The notes beneath the pieces are model-generated. The model was not told the origin of the DNA. It did no database searches and saw only the letters and a program-made list of their open reading frames with translations. A DNA stretch of 64,000 nucleotides from contig JAJYSJ010000005.1 in the NCBI GenBank assembly GCA_021793645.1, positions 103,288 to 167,287 of the forward strand. Reading direction: 5' to 3'. This DNA comes from Bacillota bacterium. GTDB taxonomy: Bacteria > Bacillota > Sulfobacillia > JAJZYS01 > JAJYTV01. The position numbers and the translations under genes were made by a program. This document shows positions 37,125-46,386 of this stretch, piece by piece; the first letter of the stretch is position 1; each line of letters begins with the position of its first letter.

Positions 37125-38051
37125 TCACAGACCCAGTACGGAGAGAGGGCCGCGCACGCCTTGGACGGAATTCTGGAACGCCGATGCCTCTTCGTCGGTA
37201 AAGTCAATCTCGAAGACCTTCTCGACGCCGTTCTTGCCGATCAGGGCCGGCACGCCGACGTAGATGTTTTTCTGGCCGTACTCGCCGTCGAGGTGGGCGA
37301 CAACCGGAAGGACGCGCTTTTGGTCGCCGAGCACGGCTTCGACCATTTCCGCTGTCGAGGCGCCGGGGGCGAAGTAGGCGCTGCCCGTCTTTAGTAGGTT
37401 GACGATTTCGCCGCCGCCAGTGCGGGTCCGCGCGACAATCGCGTCCAGCCGGTCCTTCGGGACCAGCTTCTCGACGGGGATTCCGCCGACCGAGGAATAG
37501 CGGGTCAGGGGGAGCATCGCGTCGCCGTGGCCGCCCATCACGAACGCGACCACGTCCTTGGGCGAGACGCCGAGCTCCATCGCGATGAAGGTGCGGAAGC
37601 GGGCCGAGTCGAGCACGCCGGCCATGCCGAAGACCTTGTTCGGCGCGAGGCCGGTGGCCTTCCATGTGACGTAGGTCATCACGTCGACGGGATTCGTGAC
37701 AGTGATGAAGATGGCGTCCGGGGATTGCGCGAGGGCCTTCTTTACGACGTCGCTCACGACATCGTAGTTGACCTTCAGCAGGTCGTCGCGGCTCATCCCG
37801 GGCTTGCGGCCGATACCCGCCGTCACGACGACCACCGAGGAGCCCTTCGTCGCCGCGTAGTCGTTGTCGCCAACGATGCGCACGGATGCGCTGGAGACCG
37901 GCGCCGATTCGTAGAGGTCGAGAGCCTTGCCCTGCGGGACGCCCTCGACGACGTCCACGAGGACGACGTCGCAGGTGTTCCTCGTCATCAGCCAATGGGC
38001 GGTTGTAGCACCCACGTTGCCGGCACCGAGCACAGTGACCTTCTCACGCAT
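37125..38051 (-). CDS. mdh: Malate dehydrogenase, LDH-like type
   Basis: 308 aa. NAD site VTVLGAGNVGATTAHWL, Asp acceptor VVLVDVVEGVPQGKALDL, catalytic histidine in VMGGHGDAMLPLTRYSS, NPVDVMTY. Converts malate to oxaloacetate with NAD+. ATG with GGAGGA upstream, two bases after icd. Confidence 0.94.
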   Translation of the reverse strand: MREKVTVLGAGNVGATTAHWLMTRNTCDVVLVDVVEGVPQGKALDLYESAPVSSASVRIVGDNDYAATKGSSVVVVTAGIGRKPGMSRDDLLKVNYDVVSDVVKKALAQSPDAIFITVTNPVDVMTYVTWKATGLAPNKVFGMAGVLDSARFRTFIAMELGVSPKDVVAFVMGGHGDAMLPLTRYSSVGGIPVEKLVPKDRLDAIVARTRTGGGEIVNLLKTGSAYFAPGASTAEMVEAVLGDQKRVLPVVAHLDGEYGQKNIYVGVPALIGKNGVEKVFEIDFTDEEASAFQNSVQGVRGPLSVLGL

Positions 38052-38053
38052 CG

Positions 38054-39280
<1,227 letters not shown>

Positions 39281-39311
39281 TTTCGTCTTCCCTCCCGATT
39301 CATAGAACGCC

Positions 39312-39338
39312 CCCGGTCGGGGGCGAACCCCGACCGGG
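39312..39338 (-). terminator. Hairpin between citZ and icd
   Basis: 11-bp arms 39312-39322 and 39328-39338, five-base loop, 15 bases after the citZ stop. It may attenuate rather than end the operon, because icd follows in the same direction. Confidence 0.6.
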
Positions 39339-39352
39339 AGCGAAGGAACTCG

Positions 39353-40480
39353 TCAGCGCTGCGCGATCGCCACGTACTCCCTGCGCTCGGGGCCGGTGTA
39401 CTCGGCCCGTGGGCGGATCAGGCGATTGTTGCGGTACTGCTCCAGCACGTGTGCTGTCCAGCCGGAGGTCCGGCTGAGAGCGAAGATCGGCGTGAACAGT
39501 TCGATCGGCAGACCCATCATGTAATACGTCGACGCCGAGTAGAAGTCGACGTTCGGGTAGAGACCCTTCTGCTCCAAGACGACGCGCTCGACGATGCGTG
39601 ACATCTCGTACCAGTGCCCGTCACCCATCTTCTTGCCGACTTCCTCGCTGAAGCGGCGCAGGTGCGTCGCACGCGGGTCCTCGGTGCGGTAGACGCGGTG
39701 GCCAAAACCCATGATCTTCTTCTTCTGCTGCAGGGCGTCGGTGATCCAGGTCTGCGCCTCGTCGACGGTGCCGATCTCCAGCAGCATGCGCATTACCTGC
39801 TCGTTTGCCCCGCCGTGCAAGGGGCCCTTAAGCGTTCCGACGGCGGAGGTGATCGCGGAGTAGATATCACTCAGTGTGCCAGCCGTCACCCGTGCGGAGA
39901 ACGTCGAGGCGTTCAGCTCGTGGTCCGCGTGCAGTACGAGGCAGGTGTCGAAGATGTCAGCTAGGCGGTCGTCAACCCCCTTGCCAAAGAGCATGTGCAG
40001 GAAGTTGTGCGCGACGTTGAGCCCCGGGTCTGGCGCGATCGGCGTCTGTCCCTGCATCACACGGCCGATCGCAGCCACGAGGGTTGGGAATCGCGCGACG
40101 AGCCGCTCTGCCTTGCGGACAGATGCCTCGTAGCTGTTGTCGTGATCGTCCGGGTCGTACACGGACATCGCCGAGACGGCGGTCCGCAGCACCTCCATGG
40201 GCTCTGCACCCTTCGGCATCGCCTCGATCAGGCGCAGCACCGGTTCGGGCAGCTCCGCCTGCCGGCGCAGGGTCGCTTCCAGGTTGTCGAGTTCCTGCCG
40301 CGTCGGCAGGCGGTCATGCCAAAGAAGGTAGACTGTCTCTTCGAAGCTTCCGTGATTTGCAAGGTCATGGATGTCATAGCCAGCGTATACGAGCCGGCCT
40401 TCCTTTCCGTCAATGAAACAGATATCTGAAGTTCCGGCAACCACATCTTCGAGTCCGGCTTTGAATCCGGTCTCAGCCAT
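39353..40480 (-). CDS. citZ: Citrate synthase
   Basis: 375 aa, short Gram-positive/archaeal type. Catalytic histidines in VLHADHELNASTFSARV and IMGFGHRVYRTEDPR, and the aspartate in PNVDFYSASTYYMMGLP. GPLHGGANEQVM is the CoA/oxaloacetate loop. ATG behind AAGGG. First gene of citZ-icd-mdh-mae-sucC-sucD. Confidence 0.94.
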   Translation of the reverse strand: MAETGFKAGLEDVVAGTSDICFIDGKEGRLVYAGYDIHDLANHGSFEETVYLLWHDRLPTRQELDNLEATLRRQAELPEPVLRLIEAMPKGAEPMEVLRTAVSAMSVYDPDDHDNSYEASVRKAERLVARFPTLVAAIGRVMQGQTPIAPDPGLNVAHNFLHMLFGKGVDDRLADIFDTCLVLHADHELNASTFSARVTAGTLSDIYSAITSAVGTLKGPLHGGANEQVMRMLLEIGTVDEAQTWITDALQQKKKIMGFGHRVYRTEDPRATHLRRFSEEVGKKMGDGHWYEMSRIVERVVLEQKGLYPNVDFYSASTYYMMGLPIELFTPIFALSRTSGWTAHVLEQYRNNRLIRPRAEYTGPERREYVAIAQR

Positions 40481-40637
40481 GCACTGACCATCCCTTTCCC
40501 AACTTTGTCTAGACCGCTGGGAGGTCTCGTTCCATCGCTCATTGTACCACCGGTTTCAGAGAAGAAAAGCCGTAGGGGCCGGACGGATGGGTATTTCGGC
40601 CCATTGGGACCGCCCCCTGGGGGGCGTACCCGCCTGC

Positions 40638-41303
40638 CTATGGAAGATCGGCCCCCTGGTACGCCGGAACTTCCAGCTGCGCCGACGCCTTCACCTTCAC
40701 CCCGATGCCGACGGCCTCTAGCGTATCCGCAACGCCCCCGCGCAATTGCAACGCCTGCTGCAGCGTCGTGGGATTCCCAAGCGCGATGATGGTGAACGGG
40801 GGGGCGGCAGGACTGTCGTTGATCGAGAAGATCGATCCCGCCTGCCGCACCTCTGTCGTAGCGACGACGCGGTGGCCGTTGATCGACAGGGCATACGCAC
40901 CCGCGGCGCGCAGTTCATTCAAGATCATCAAGACATCGGTGTCGTGGATCGAGAAGATGCCGTTGCCTCCCGGTCCTGCGGGCGGCTCGGTCATGACGAC
41001 CTCGACACCCTTGCCGGTGACTTTGGTAAGGCCAGCCTCCGCGCGTGCCTGGTTGAGCTGCTGCAACAGCGTCTTGTAGCGGGCGACGCCCTGTGCACGT
41101 CCCAACAGCTGCTCCTTCAGGGAGGCGACTTCGCGCGAGAGGGTCTGGTCCTGGCGCTCCGCGTGCAGCAGAAGGACCGCCATCTCGCCGATATTCTCCG
41201 GCCCGACAGCGGGCACGCCGCGATCGACCCGGAACTGCACCCCAAGGAGGACGCCGAGGAGTACGACAATCCCCAACAGCGCCCACATCTGCCCGCCCTT
41301 CAT
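40638..41303 (-). CDS. DUF881 membrane-anchored protein
   Basis: 221 aa. One N-terminal TM helix (MWALLGIVVLLGVLLGVQF), a coiled coil (about residues 45-95, ERQDQTLSREVASLKEQLL), then the DUF881 domain (GKGVEVVMTEPP, LNELRAAGAYALSINGHRV, FTIIALGNPTTLQQAL). DUF881 proteins are common in Gram-positives, often near division genes; the role is unknown. It starts five bases after ccmD, so here it is attached to the cytochrome c maturation operon. Start ATG 41303 with GAAGGAG upstream. Confidence 0.85.
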   Translation of the reverse strand: MKGGQMWALLGIVVLLGVLLGVQFRVDRGVPAVGPENIGEMAVLLLHAERQDQTLSREVASLKEQLLGRAQGVARYKTLLQQLNQARAEAGLTKVTGKGVEVVMTEPPAGPGGNGIFSIHDTDVLMILNELRAAGAYALSINGHRVVATTEVRQAGSIFSINDSPAAPPFTIIALGNPTTLQQALQLRGGVADTLEAVGIGVKVKASAQLEVPAYQGADLP

Positions 41304-41308
41304 CCCTG

Positions 41309-41464
41309 CTACTGCTCCTTCTCGCCGTCGCCCTCCAAGGCAATCAGCTGCTGCTCGAGGCGGCGGGTGCGCCGCCATACATTCGTCACGAATAGGAAGA
41401 TCAGTATGAACACCGCCGAATACGCGAAGAACACATATTCAAGAAACTGCTTTTCCACCGACAA
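41309..41464 (-). CDS. ccmD: CcmD-like small heme-exporter subunit
   Basis: 51 aa, too short for routine gene calls. From TTG 41464 (GAGGAGGGG seven bases upstream) it reads MSVEKQFLEYVFFAYSAVF, one TM helix, then NVWRRTRRLEQQ and an acidic end. A short N-terminal stretch, one helix and a following Arg-rich RR.R.LE motif are what CcmD proteins have. It sits right after ccmC, the usual CcmD place; CcmD helps release holo-CcmE from CcmABC. Confidence 0.75.
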   Translation of the reverse strand: MSVEKQFLEYVFFAYSAVFILIFLFVTNVWRRTRRLEQQLIALEGDGEKEQ

Positions 41465-41496
41465 ACCGGATCCCCTCCTCGCGCATGGTCCCGATC

Positions 41497-42174
41497 TCAG
41501 TATCCGAGTTCTCCGAGCCGCTGCTCACGGAGCCGTTCAAGCTGCTGGCGGAGTGCCTGCTGCTTCGCCCGCAGCGTAATGAGGTCGAGTCCGAAGAACA
41601 GTGTCGCAAAGAAGAAGAAGATCACGGCGACGAGCATCTGCGGCGAGATGTTTATACCGGTGTTCGTGAACACGACTGGGTGGATGCTGGACCACCACCG
41701 CACGCTGAGGTAGACGATCGGAACATCGATAAAAACGATCAGCCCGTAGACGGCGCTGTAGACGATCCGCTTCTGGGGCTGGTCAATCGCCTCCCGAAGC
41801 AACAGGTACCCAGCGTAGAGGAACCAGAGGATCGCCGTAGTGGTGAGCCGCGGGTCCCAGGTCCAATAGGCGCCCCATGCCACCTTGGCCCAGAGCATGC
41901 CCGATGCCAGAGTGGCTGTCGTCATCAGAAGCCCCACTTCCGCCGTCGCCTGGGCATAGTGGTCCAGCTGCTCTCGGCGGTTCCGCTTGAAGAGGACGAA
42001 CAAAGAGACGACGAAGTTCGCAGAAAGCGCCAGCAGCGCCGTCCACGCCATGCCCAGGTGGATATAGAAGATGCGATACGAAACCCCGAGGGAGCGTTCG
42101 TCCGGAACCCAGACCAGCGCCAGGTAGAGGGCGGTGATCCACAGCGGCAGCGAAATCCAGCGCAGATAGCGCAT
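41497..42174 (-). CDS. ccmC: Heme-handling protein CcmC
   Basis: 225 aa, six TM segments. The WWD heme motif is AKVAWGAYWTWDPRLT (residues about 96-111), flanked by the periplasmic histidines YIHLGMAW and SSIHPVVF. CcmC presents heme to CcmE at the outer face of the membrane. ATG right after the ccmB stop, with GGAGG upstream. Confidence 0.9.
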   Translation of the reverse strand: MRYLRWISLPLWITALYLALVWVPDERSLGVSYRIFYIHLGMAWTALLALSANFVVSLFVLFKRNRREQLDHYAQATAEVGLLMTTATLASGMLWAKVAWGAYWTWDPRLTTTAILWFLYAGYLLLREAIDQPQKRIVYSAVYGLIVFIDVPIVYLSVRWWSSIHPVVFTNTGINISPQMLVAVIFFFFATLFFGLDLITLRAKQQALRQQLERLREQRLGELGY

Positions 42175-42175
42175 G

Positions 42176-42838
42176 TCACACCTCCGTTAGGAACTCGAAC
42201 AATAGCACCGGAACGATGATGTAGATCACGTCGAAGATCGCGATCAGAAGGACCCAGTTGCTCGAAGACGCCGCCTGTTGCCCGTAGAGGCCCTCCGTCG
42301 CACTTACGACGCCAAGCAGAAGCGGTGAAGTGAAGGGCAGCAGGAGCGCCGGCAACAGCAGTTCGCGAAGGCGCGTTTGCGCGGAGAGGGCGCCCATGGC
42401 GGTTCCAGCGGCTGCGAAGCCCACTAGGCCCAATGCCTCGACCAGCAGGAAGCCACCCGTATCTTGGGGGAGCGATACCTGCAGAAGGATGGAGAAAGCG
42501 GGCGTCATGACTGCCGCGAGCACAAGTGTCAGGAGGACGTTCAGACCGAGCTTCGCCAGGAAGACGGCACCGCGGTCGATCGGGGCCAAGAGGAGTTGGC
42601 CGCTGGCTTCCGCCTCCACCGAGAACGCCCGGCCGACGGCAAGGAAGCTGGCGAAGAAGATGCCGAGCCAGAGAAGCCCCGGAAACATCCCGTGCAACCC
42701 GTTTCTGGTCGGGTCGAACGCGAAGCCATAGAGCATTGCGATCAGCAGGCCGAACACCCCTGCAGGGAGCAGGAGTTCCCTGCCGCGGAACTCCAAGGTG
42801 ATATCCTTCCAAAAGATCCAGACCGCAGCGCGGATCAC
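42176..42838 (-). CDS. ccmB: Heme exporter membrane subunit CcmB
   Basis: 220 aa, six TM segments; FWKDITLEFRGRELL at the N-terminus and GLLWLGIFFASFLAVGRAF are typical. ABC membrane partner of CcmA, involved in releasing heme-loaded CcmE. GTG start overlapping the ccmA stop (GTGA). Confidence 0.88.
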   Translation of the reverse strand: MIRAAVWIFWKDITLEFRGRELLLPAGVFGLLIAMLYGFAFDPTRNGLHGMFPGLLWLGIFFASFLAVGRAFSVEAEASGQLLLAPIDRGAVFLAKLGLNVLLTLVLAAVMTPAFSILLQVSLPQDTGGFLLVEALGLVGFAAAGTAMGALSAQTRLRELLLPALLLPFTSPLLLGVVSATEGLYGQQAASSSNWVLLIAIFDVIYIIVPVLLFEFLTEV

Positions 42839-43542
42839 TCGGCCCTGCCTCCCAGCACGCCGTCAAGGGCTCTGCGAAACTCGTCCTCAGCGGCCGCGGG
42901 CGGCTCCGCCTGCCATTCCACCTTGCCACGCCGCATCACCACAAGACGCGTCGCCAGTTGGTAGCCGCGCGACACCTCGTGGCTGGCGAATACGACCGCA
43001 CCGCCGCGTGCGCACTGCGCGCGAATCTCCGCATCGAGAAGGTCCGCACCCTGGGGGTCCAGGCTCTGGTGGGGCTCGTCCAGCAGGAGGAGGTCCGGGC
43101 TGTGCAATATGGCCCGCGCCAGCCCGAGACGCTGGCGCATGCCAGCCGAGTAGTTGCGCACGATCTCGTGCCGAAAGGGGCCGAGGCCAACGCGCGAAAG
43201 GCCTAGCATTGCGCGCTCCCCCACGCGATCCAGGCGGTACAGTCGCCCGTAGAAGACGAGGTTCTCGTATCCAGTGAGTCCAAGGAAAACTCCGGGTTCG
43301 TGCCCAAGGTAGCCGAGCCGACGGCGCAGCGCAAGGTCGTCGACGTGCGCTGGCCCGTCGAACATGCTGAGGCGGCCGGACGTCGGCTCCCGCTGCAGGC
43401 TAAGCAGACTGAGAAGCGTCGACTTTCCGGCTCCGTTCGGGCCGAACAGCCCAAGGCACTCTCCCTTGCCAACCGACACGTCAACTCCGCGCAGAATCGC
43501 GCGTCCGCCGAGCGTGAGGCGCAGTGATCTACCGTCAAGCAT
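42835..43542 (-). CDS. ccmA: ABC ATPase CcmA
   Basis: 235 aa ATPase. Walker A GLFGPNGAGKSTLLSLL, signature NYSAGMRQRLGLARAIL, Walker B LLLLDEPHQSLDPQG, H-loop FASHE. Start ATG 43542 overlaps the end of the exported-protein gene by eight bases; the long upstream frame is spurious. Works with CcmB/C/D/E. Confidence 0.9.
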   Translation of the reverse strand: MLDGRSLRLTLGGRAILRGVDVSVGKGECLGLFGPNGAGKSTLLSLLSLQREPTSGRLSMFDGPAHVDDLALRRRLGYLGHEPGVFLGLTGYENLVFYGRLYRLDRVGERAMLGLSRVGLGPFRHEIVRNYSAGMRQRLGLARAILHSPDLLLLDEPHQSLDPQGADLLDAEIRAQCARGGAVVFASHEVSRGYQLATRLVVMRRGKVEWQAEPPAAAEDEFRRALDGVLGGRAE

Positions 43543-44152
43543 ACCGTCGCCTGCGCCGCAGGCGACGCAGGATGAGCCACGCGACCAGGACGCCCGGCAG
43601 TATCCATAGCCAAGGCAGCACTCGCTGCAGCGGGCTCGGCGCGGGCAGGGCCGGCTGCAGGTTGATGAGCAGGCTCTTCCTGATCCCCTGGGCTGAGTAC
43701 ACGCTATAGTCCGATCCATCCCAAACTGTGCTGGGTGCGGTATAAAACTTTTGATTGAGGATTACCGGAAGACGCAGGCCGCTCCCGATCAGCATCCACA
43801 GTGCGCCGACGGGTGTCGGAAACGCCCAGTGGAGCGTCAGCCCCGTCTTGGGGAACGGCACGTAGAATTTCACCTGCGCCGATTGCACTCCGGGCGGTAC
43901 GGTGAAATAGCCGTGTCCGAATGCGGCAAGGCCCGCAGGCACCGATGCGTTATAAGCTCCCGGCCAGAGGGCGAACCGGCCATTGCCCGGCTGAGATACG
44001 GTCTCGGTCACCTGCAAGGCATTTCCCACCCGATCGACAACCGCCATCGCGATCGGTCCTGCAGGCATCGTGCCAGCCGAAGCCGGTACTGCGCACAAAA
44101 TAGTCAACATCGCCGCCAGTGCGGCGATCAGGCGACTAGCCTTGATTGCCAT
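43535..44152 (-). CDS. Exported, C-terminally anchored protein of the ccm cluster, unknown family
   Basis: 205 aa. Signal peptide (about residues 1-26, ending VPASAG), a beta-rich extracytoplasmic region (ALQVTETVSQPGNGRFALWP, VQSAQVKFYVPFPKTGLTL), and one TM helix (LPWLWILPGVLVAWLIL) before an Arg-rich end. No CxxC, so not a CcmG/CcmH-type thiol protein. It overlaps ccmE and ccmA, so it is made with them and may replace a periplasmic Ccm function. No family recognised. Confidence 0.7.
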   Translation of the reverse strand: MAIKASRLIAALAAMLTILCAVPASAGTMPAGPIAMAVVDRVGNALQVTETVSQPGNGRFALWPGAYNASVPAGLAAFGHGYFTVPPGVQSAQVKFYVPFPKTGLTLHWAFPTPVGALWMLIGSGLRLPVILNQKFYTAPSTVWDGSDYSVYSAQGIRKSLLINLQPALPAPSPLQRVLPWLWILPGVLVAWLILRRLRRRRRYA

Positions 44153-44567
44153 TGGACCCCGAAGGCGTCGTGGTGGGTGTGGCCGGCTGGTAGTGCGAGG
44201 GGCACTTCATCAGCAGGCTTTGCGCAAGGAACGTGCCGTCTGGTTGCAGATGGCCGTCAGCGATCGCCTGCACGTCCGGCGCGCCGAACGTGTCGGGCTC
44301 GGGTCCGCGGTAGACAACGCGGATATCCTTGCTGCCGCCGCGCATCTTGAACGAAAGGTACTGGCTCTGGGGCTTGTACACCACGCTCTTGCCAATCACG
44401 ACGCCTGCGACGCGTACGGAAGAACTGCCGAGCGCAGCCCTTTGCGCTTGCAGCTGCGGAATGGTCAGGTAGTACTCGGTGAAATGGCGCAGTCCGTTCG
44501 CCAGCAAAAAGCCCAGCGCCGCGACGACGATCACCGCCGCGAGTCCGAGGCGGGTCTTGCGCCGCAT
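44136..44567 (-). CDS. ccmE: Heme chaperone CcmE, CxxxY variant
   Basis: 143 aa. N-terminal TM helix, then the OB-fold beta barrel (VRVAGVVIGKSVVYKP, FKMRGGSKDIRVVYRG, PDVQAIADGHLQPDGTFLAQ). The heme-attachment site reads KCPSHY: Cys122 and Tyr126 form CxxxY in place of the usual HxxxY. This cysteine variant is known from Desulfovibrio and archaea, in systems without CcmH. Start ATG 44567 with AAGGGGG upstream; a codon 18 bases earlier is the alternative. First gene of ccmE-X-ccmA-B-C-D-DUF881. Confidence 0.9.
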   Translation of the reverse strand: MRRKTRLGLAAVIVVAALGFLLANGLRHFTEYYLTIPQLQAQRAALGSSSVRVAGVVIGKSVVYKPQSQYLSFKMRGGSKDIRVVYRGPEPDTFGAPDVQAIADGHLQPDGTFLAQSLLMKCPSHYQPATPTTTPSGSNGNQG

Positions 44568-44618
44568 CGCTTCGTCCCCCTTCATGAACGCTTTGCTACT
44601 ATCCTAGCGTATCTAGAC

Positions 44619-44644
44619 GGCGTCCGCCGCATCCGGCGGACGCC
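44619..44644 (-). terminator. Terminator after csoR
   Basis: Perfect 11-bp arms 44619-44629 and 44634-44644, 4-base loop. It closes the Rieske/cytochrome bc/csoR operon, 12 bases after the csoR stop. Confidence 0.7.
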
Positions 44645-44656
44645 TCTATCTTCCTG

Positions 44657-44983
44657 CTAGGGAAGGAATTTGCGCAAGATGCCCATCAGTTCAGTCATCG
44701 CTTCGTCAGCATTGCCCGCCTGGACGGTATCGACGATGCAACCGCGAGTGTGATCCTCGAGCAGGAGCAGGCCAACGCGATCGAGCGCGGCGCGGACTGC
44801 AGCGATCTGGGTGAGAACCTCCGGGCAGTACCGGTCTTCCTCAATCATCCGCCGGATGCCGCGCACTTGGCCCTCGACCCGATTCAGGCGCTGCAAAAGG
44901 TCCGGCTTGTCGCGCCGCGCGACACCGCTGTGAACCTCGTCAGCCGGATGTCTGCAGTGGCCCTCTGCCTGCTCGTCGGACAT
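44657..44983 (-). CDS. csoR: CsoR-type copper-sensing repressor
   Basis: 108 aa all-helical repressor. The Cu(I) ligands are C53 (DRYCPE), H78 and C82 (LEDHTRGC), the C-H-C pattern of CsoR rather than the H-type of RcnR. LLQRLNRVEGQVRGIRRMIEE is the DNA-binding helix. The ATG overlaps the stop of the cytochrome gene (TAATG). No copper ATPase or CopZ is in the window, so its target is elsewhere or is this operon itself. Confidence 0.88.
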   Translation of the reverse strand: MSDEQAEGHCRHPADEVHSGVARRDKPDLLQRLNRVEGQVRGIRRMIEEDRYCPEVLTQIAAVRAALDRVGLLLLEDHTRGCIVDTVQAGNADEAMTELMGILRKFLP

Positions 44984-46386
44984 TAGTTGTTGGGTGCTCC
45001 CTCGGTAATCCAGTTCGCGATCGTCTGGATCGTCGTTTTCGGCAGGTACGGACCGCCAAGCGGCATCTGCGGCTGCATCTTGCCGGTCAGCTTCTGCCAG
45101 AGGATGCTCTGTTGATAGGGCGCCTTCGCGATTCCGAGCTTTTGGATGCTCGCGTAGGAGGTCAGGTCAAGCCCCGCCGACGCATTCGAGCCGGAGTGGC
45201 AGACGGCACAGTGTGCCTGGAAGATCGGTTCGATGTCCGCCGAGAAGCTGGGCTTCGCGATCGTCGCCACCTGGCTCGCTCCACCGCCCCCCCCAGGCTG
45301 AGAGATGCCCTGGTTCATCGCGCCGATGTAGGTGAGCGCCACAACTGCAGCTACCGTGACGCCCGCAATGCTCATCGCCCACGGACGGTGGCGCGGCTCA
45401 TGGCGAGGGTTCTTGTCGAAGAACGGCAGCGCCAGAAGGACGATGACCGCGACCGTCGGCAGTCCGATAATCCCAAGCGGGTCGAGCACCGCCGGAATGT
45501 ATTTCAGTAGCTGGTAGATCGAGAAGAAGAACCACAGCGGCACCGGGTTGTAGTGCGCCTTATTAAGCGGATCTGCGGGCGCCAGCAGCGGCGCATGGGA
45601 GGAGAGTGCCAGGATCAGGAGCGTCATCGCGACGACGACGATCAGCATCGTCATCTGGAAGACGGTGTAGGGGTAGAAGGTGACGAGCCCCTTCGTGCCC
45701 TTCGGCTTCTTCTCCGCTTCCTCGACAACCAGCATCTGGTTCTTCAGCACCATTGCGAAGTGGATGCCAAGGAAGATCAGGAGGAGGGCCGGCAGAACCA
45801 GCATGTGGATCGAGTAGAAGCGCGTCAGCGTGAGTCCCGAGATGTAGGTGCCGCCGCGCGCCAGGTACGCGATGTAGATTCCGACAAACGGTGCGTAGAA
45901 CGGCATCCAGGTGCCGACCATCGTCGCCCAGTAGGACTGCTGGTCCCACGGCAGGAGATAGCCGGTGAACGCGAAGAGGATCGTGATGAACAGAAGCACG
46001 ACACCGGTGATCCAGGTGATCTCGCGGGGCTTCTTGTAGGCTCCGACGTAGAAGCCACGAAGCATGTGCGCAGCGACCAAAACGACCATTGCGTTGGCGC
46101 CCCAGTAGTGCAGGTCGCGAACCACCCAGCCGAGCGGCACCTTGGTCATGATGTACTGAATGCTCTGGTAAGCCGTCTGGGAGGACGCCTCGTAGAACAT
46201 GGCTAGGAACATGCCGGTAACGACCTGGTTGATGAAGACGAACAGGGTGGCAAGTCCCAAGAAGTCCAGCGGGTTCACGATGCGCGGCACCCGGTGGTAC
46301 AGCATCTCGTTCATGAAGGGCTTGATCCCTGCGCGCTCGTCTAGCCAGTCAAGGAAGGACTGGCGCTGATGCTTCTTTGCACTCAC
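44983..46386 (-). CDS. Cytochrome b fused to a cytochrome c domain (qcrB-qcrC fusion)
   Basis: 467 aa. Residues 1-215 are a cytochrome b6-type domain with heme ligands H93/H107 and H194/H209; residues 215-350 resemble subunit IV (NPVPLWFFFSIYQLLKYIP at the PEWY position). After a last TM helix and a Gly-rich linker, a c-type domain has CAVCH (C393, C396, H397) and a likely Met ligand in GKMQPQMPLGG. In Bacillus the corresponding parts are two proteins, QcrB and QcrC. Start GTG 46386 overlaps the Rieske stop; the upstream frame is a shadow. Oxidises menaquinol in the bc complex. Confidence 0.92.
   Translation of the reverse strand: MSAKKHQRQSFLDWLDERAGIKPFMNEMLYHRVPRIVNPLDFLGLATLFVFINQVVTGMFLAMFYEASSQTAYQSIQYIMTKVPLGWVVRDLHYWGANAMVVLVAAHMLRGFYVGAYKKPREITWITGVVLLFITILFAFTGYLLPWDQQSYWATMVGTWMPFYAPFVGIYIAYLARGGTYISGLTLTRFYSIHMLVLPALLLIFLGIHFAMVLKNQMLVVEEAEKKPKGTKGLVTFYPYTVFQMTMLIVVVAMTLLILALSSHAPLLAPADPLNKAHYNPVPLWFFFSIYQLLKYIPAVLDPLGIIGLPTVAVIVLLALPFFDKNPRHEPRHRPWAMSIAGVTVAAVVALTYIGAMNQGISQPGGGGGASQVATIAKPSFSADIEPIFQAHCAVCHSGSNASAGLDLTSYASIQKLGIAKAPYQQSILWQKLTGKMQPQMPLGGPYLPKTTIQTIANWITEGAPNN

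Noticed and set aside
42835..43719. CcmA with a 59-residue Cys-rich N-terminal extension
   Set aside because: The extension lies over the exported-protein gene in another frame and has no binding site; ATG 43542 gives a standard ATPase.
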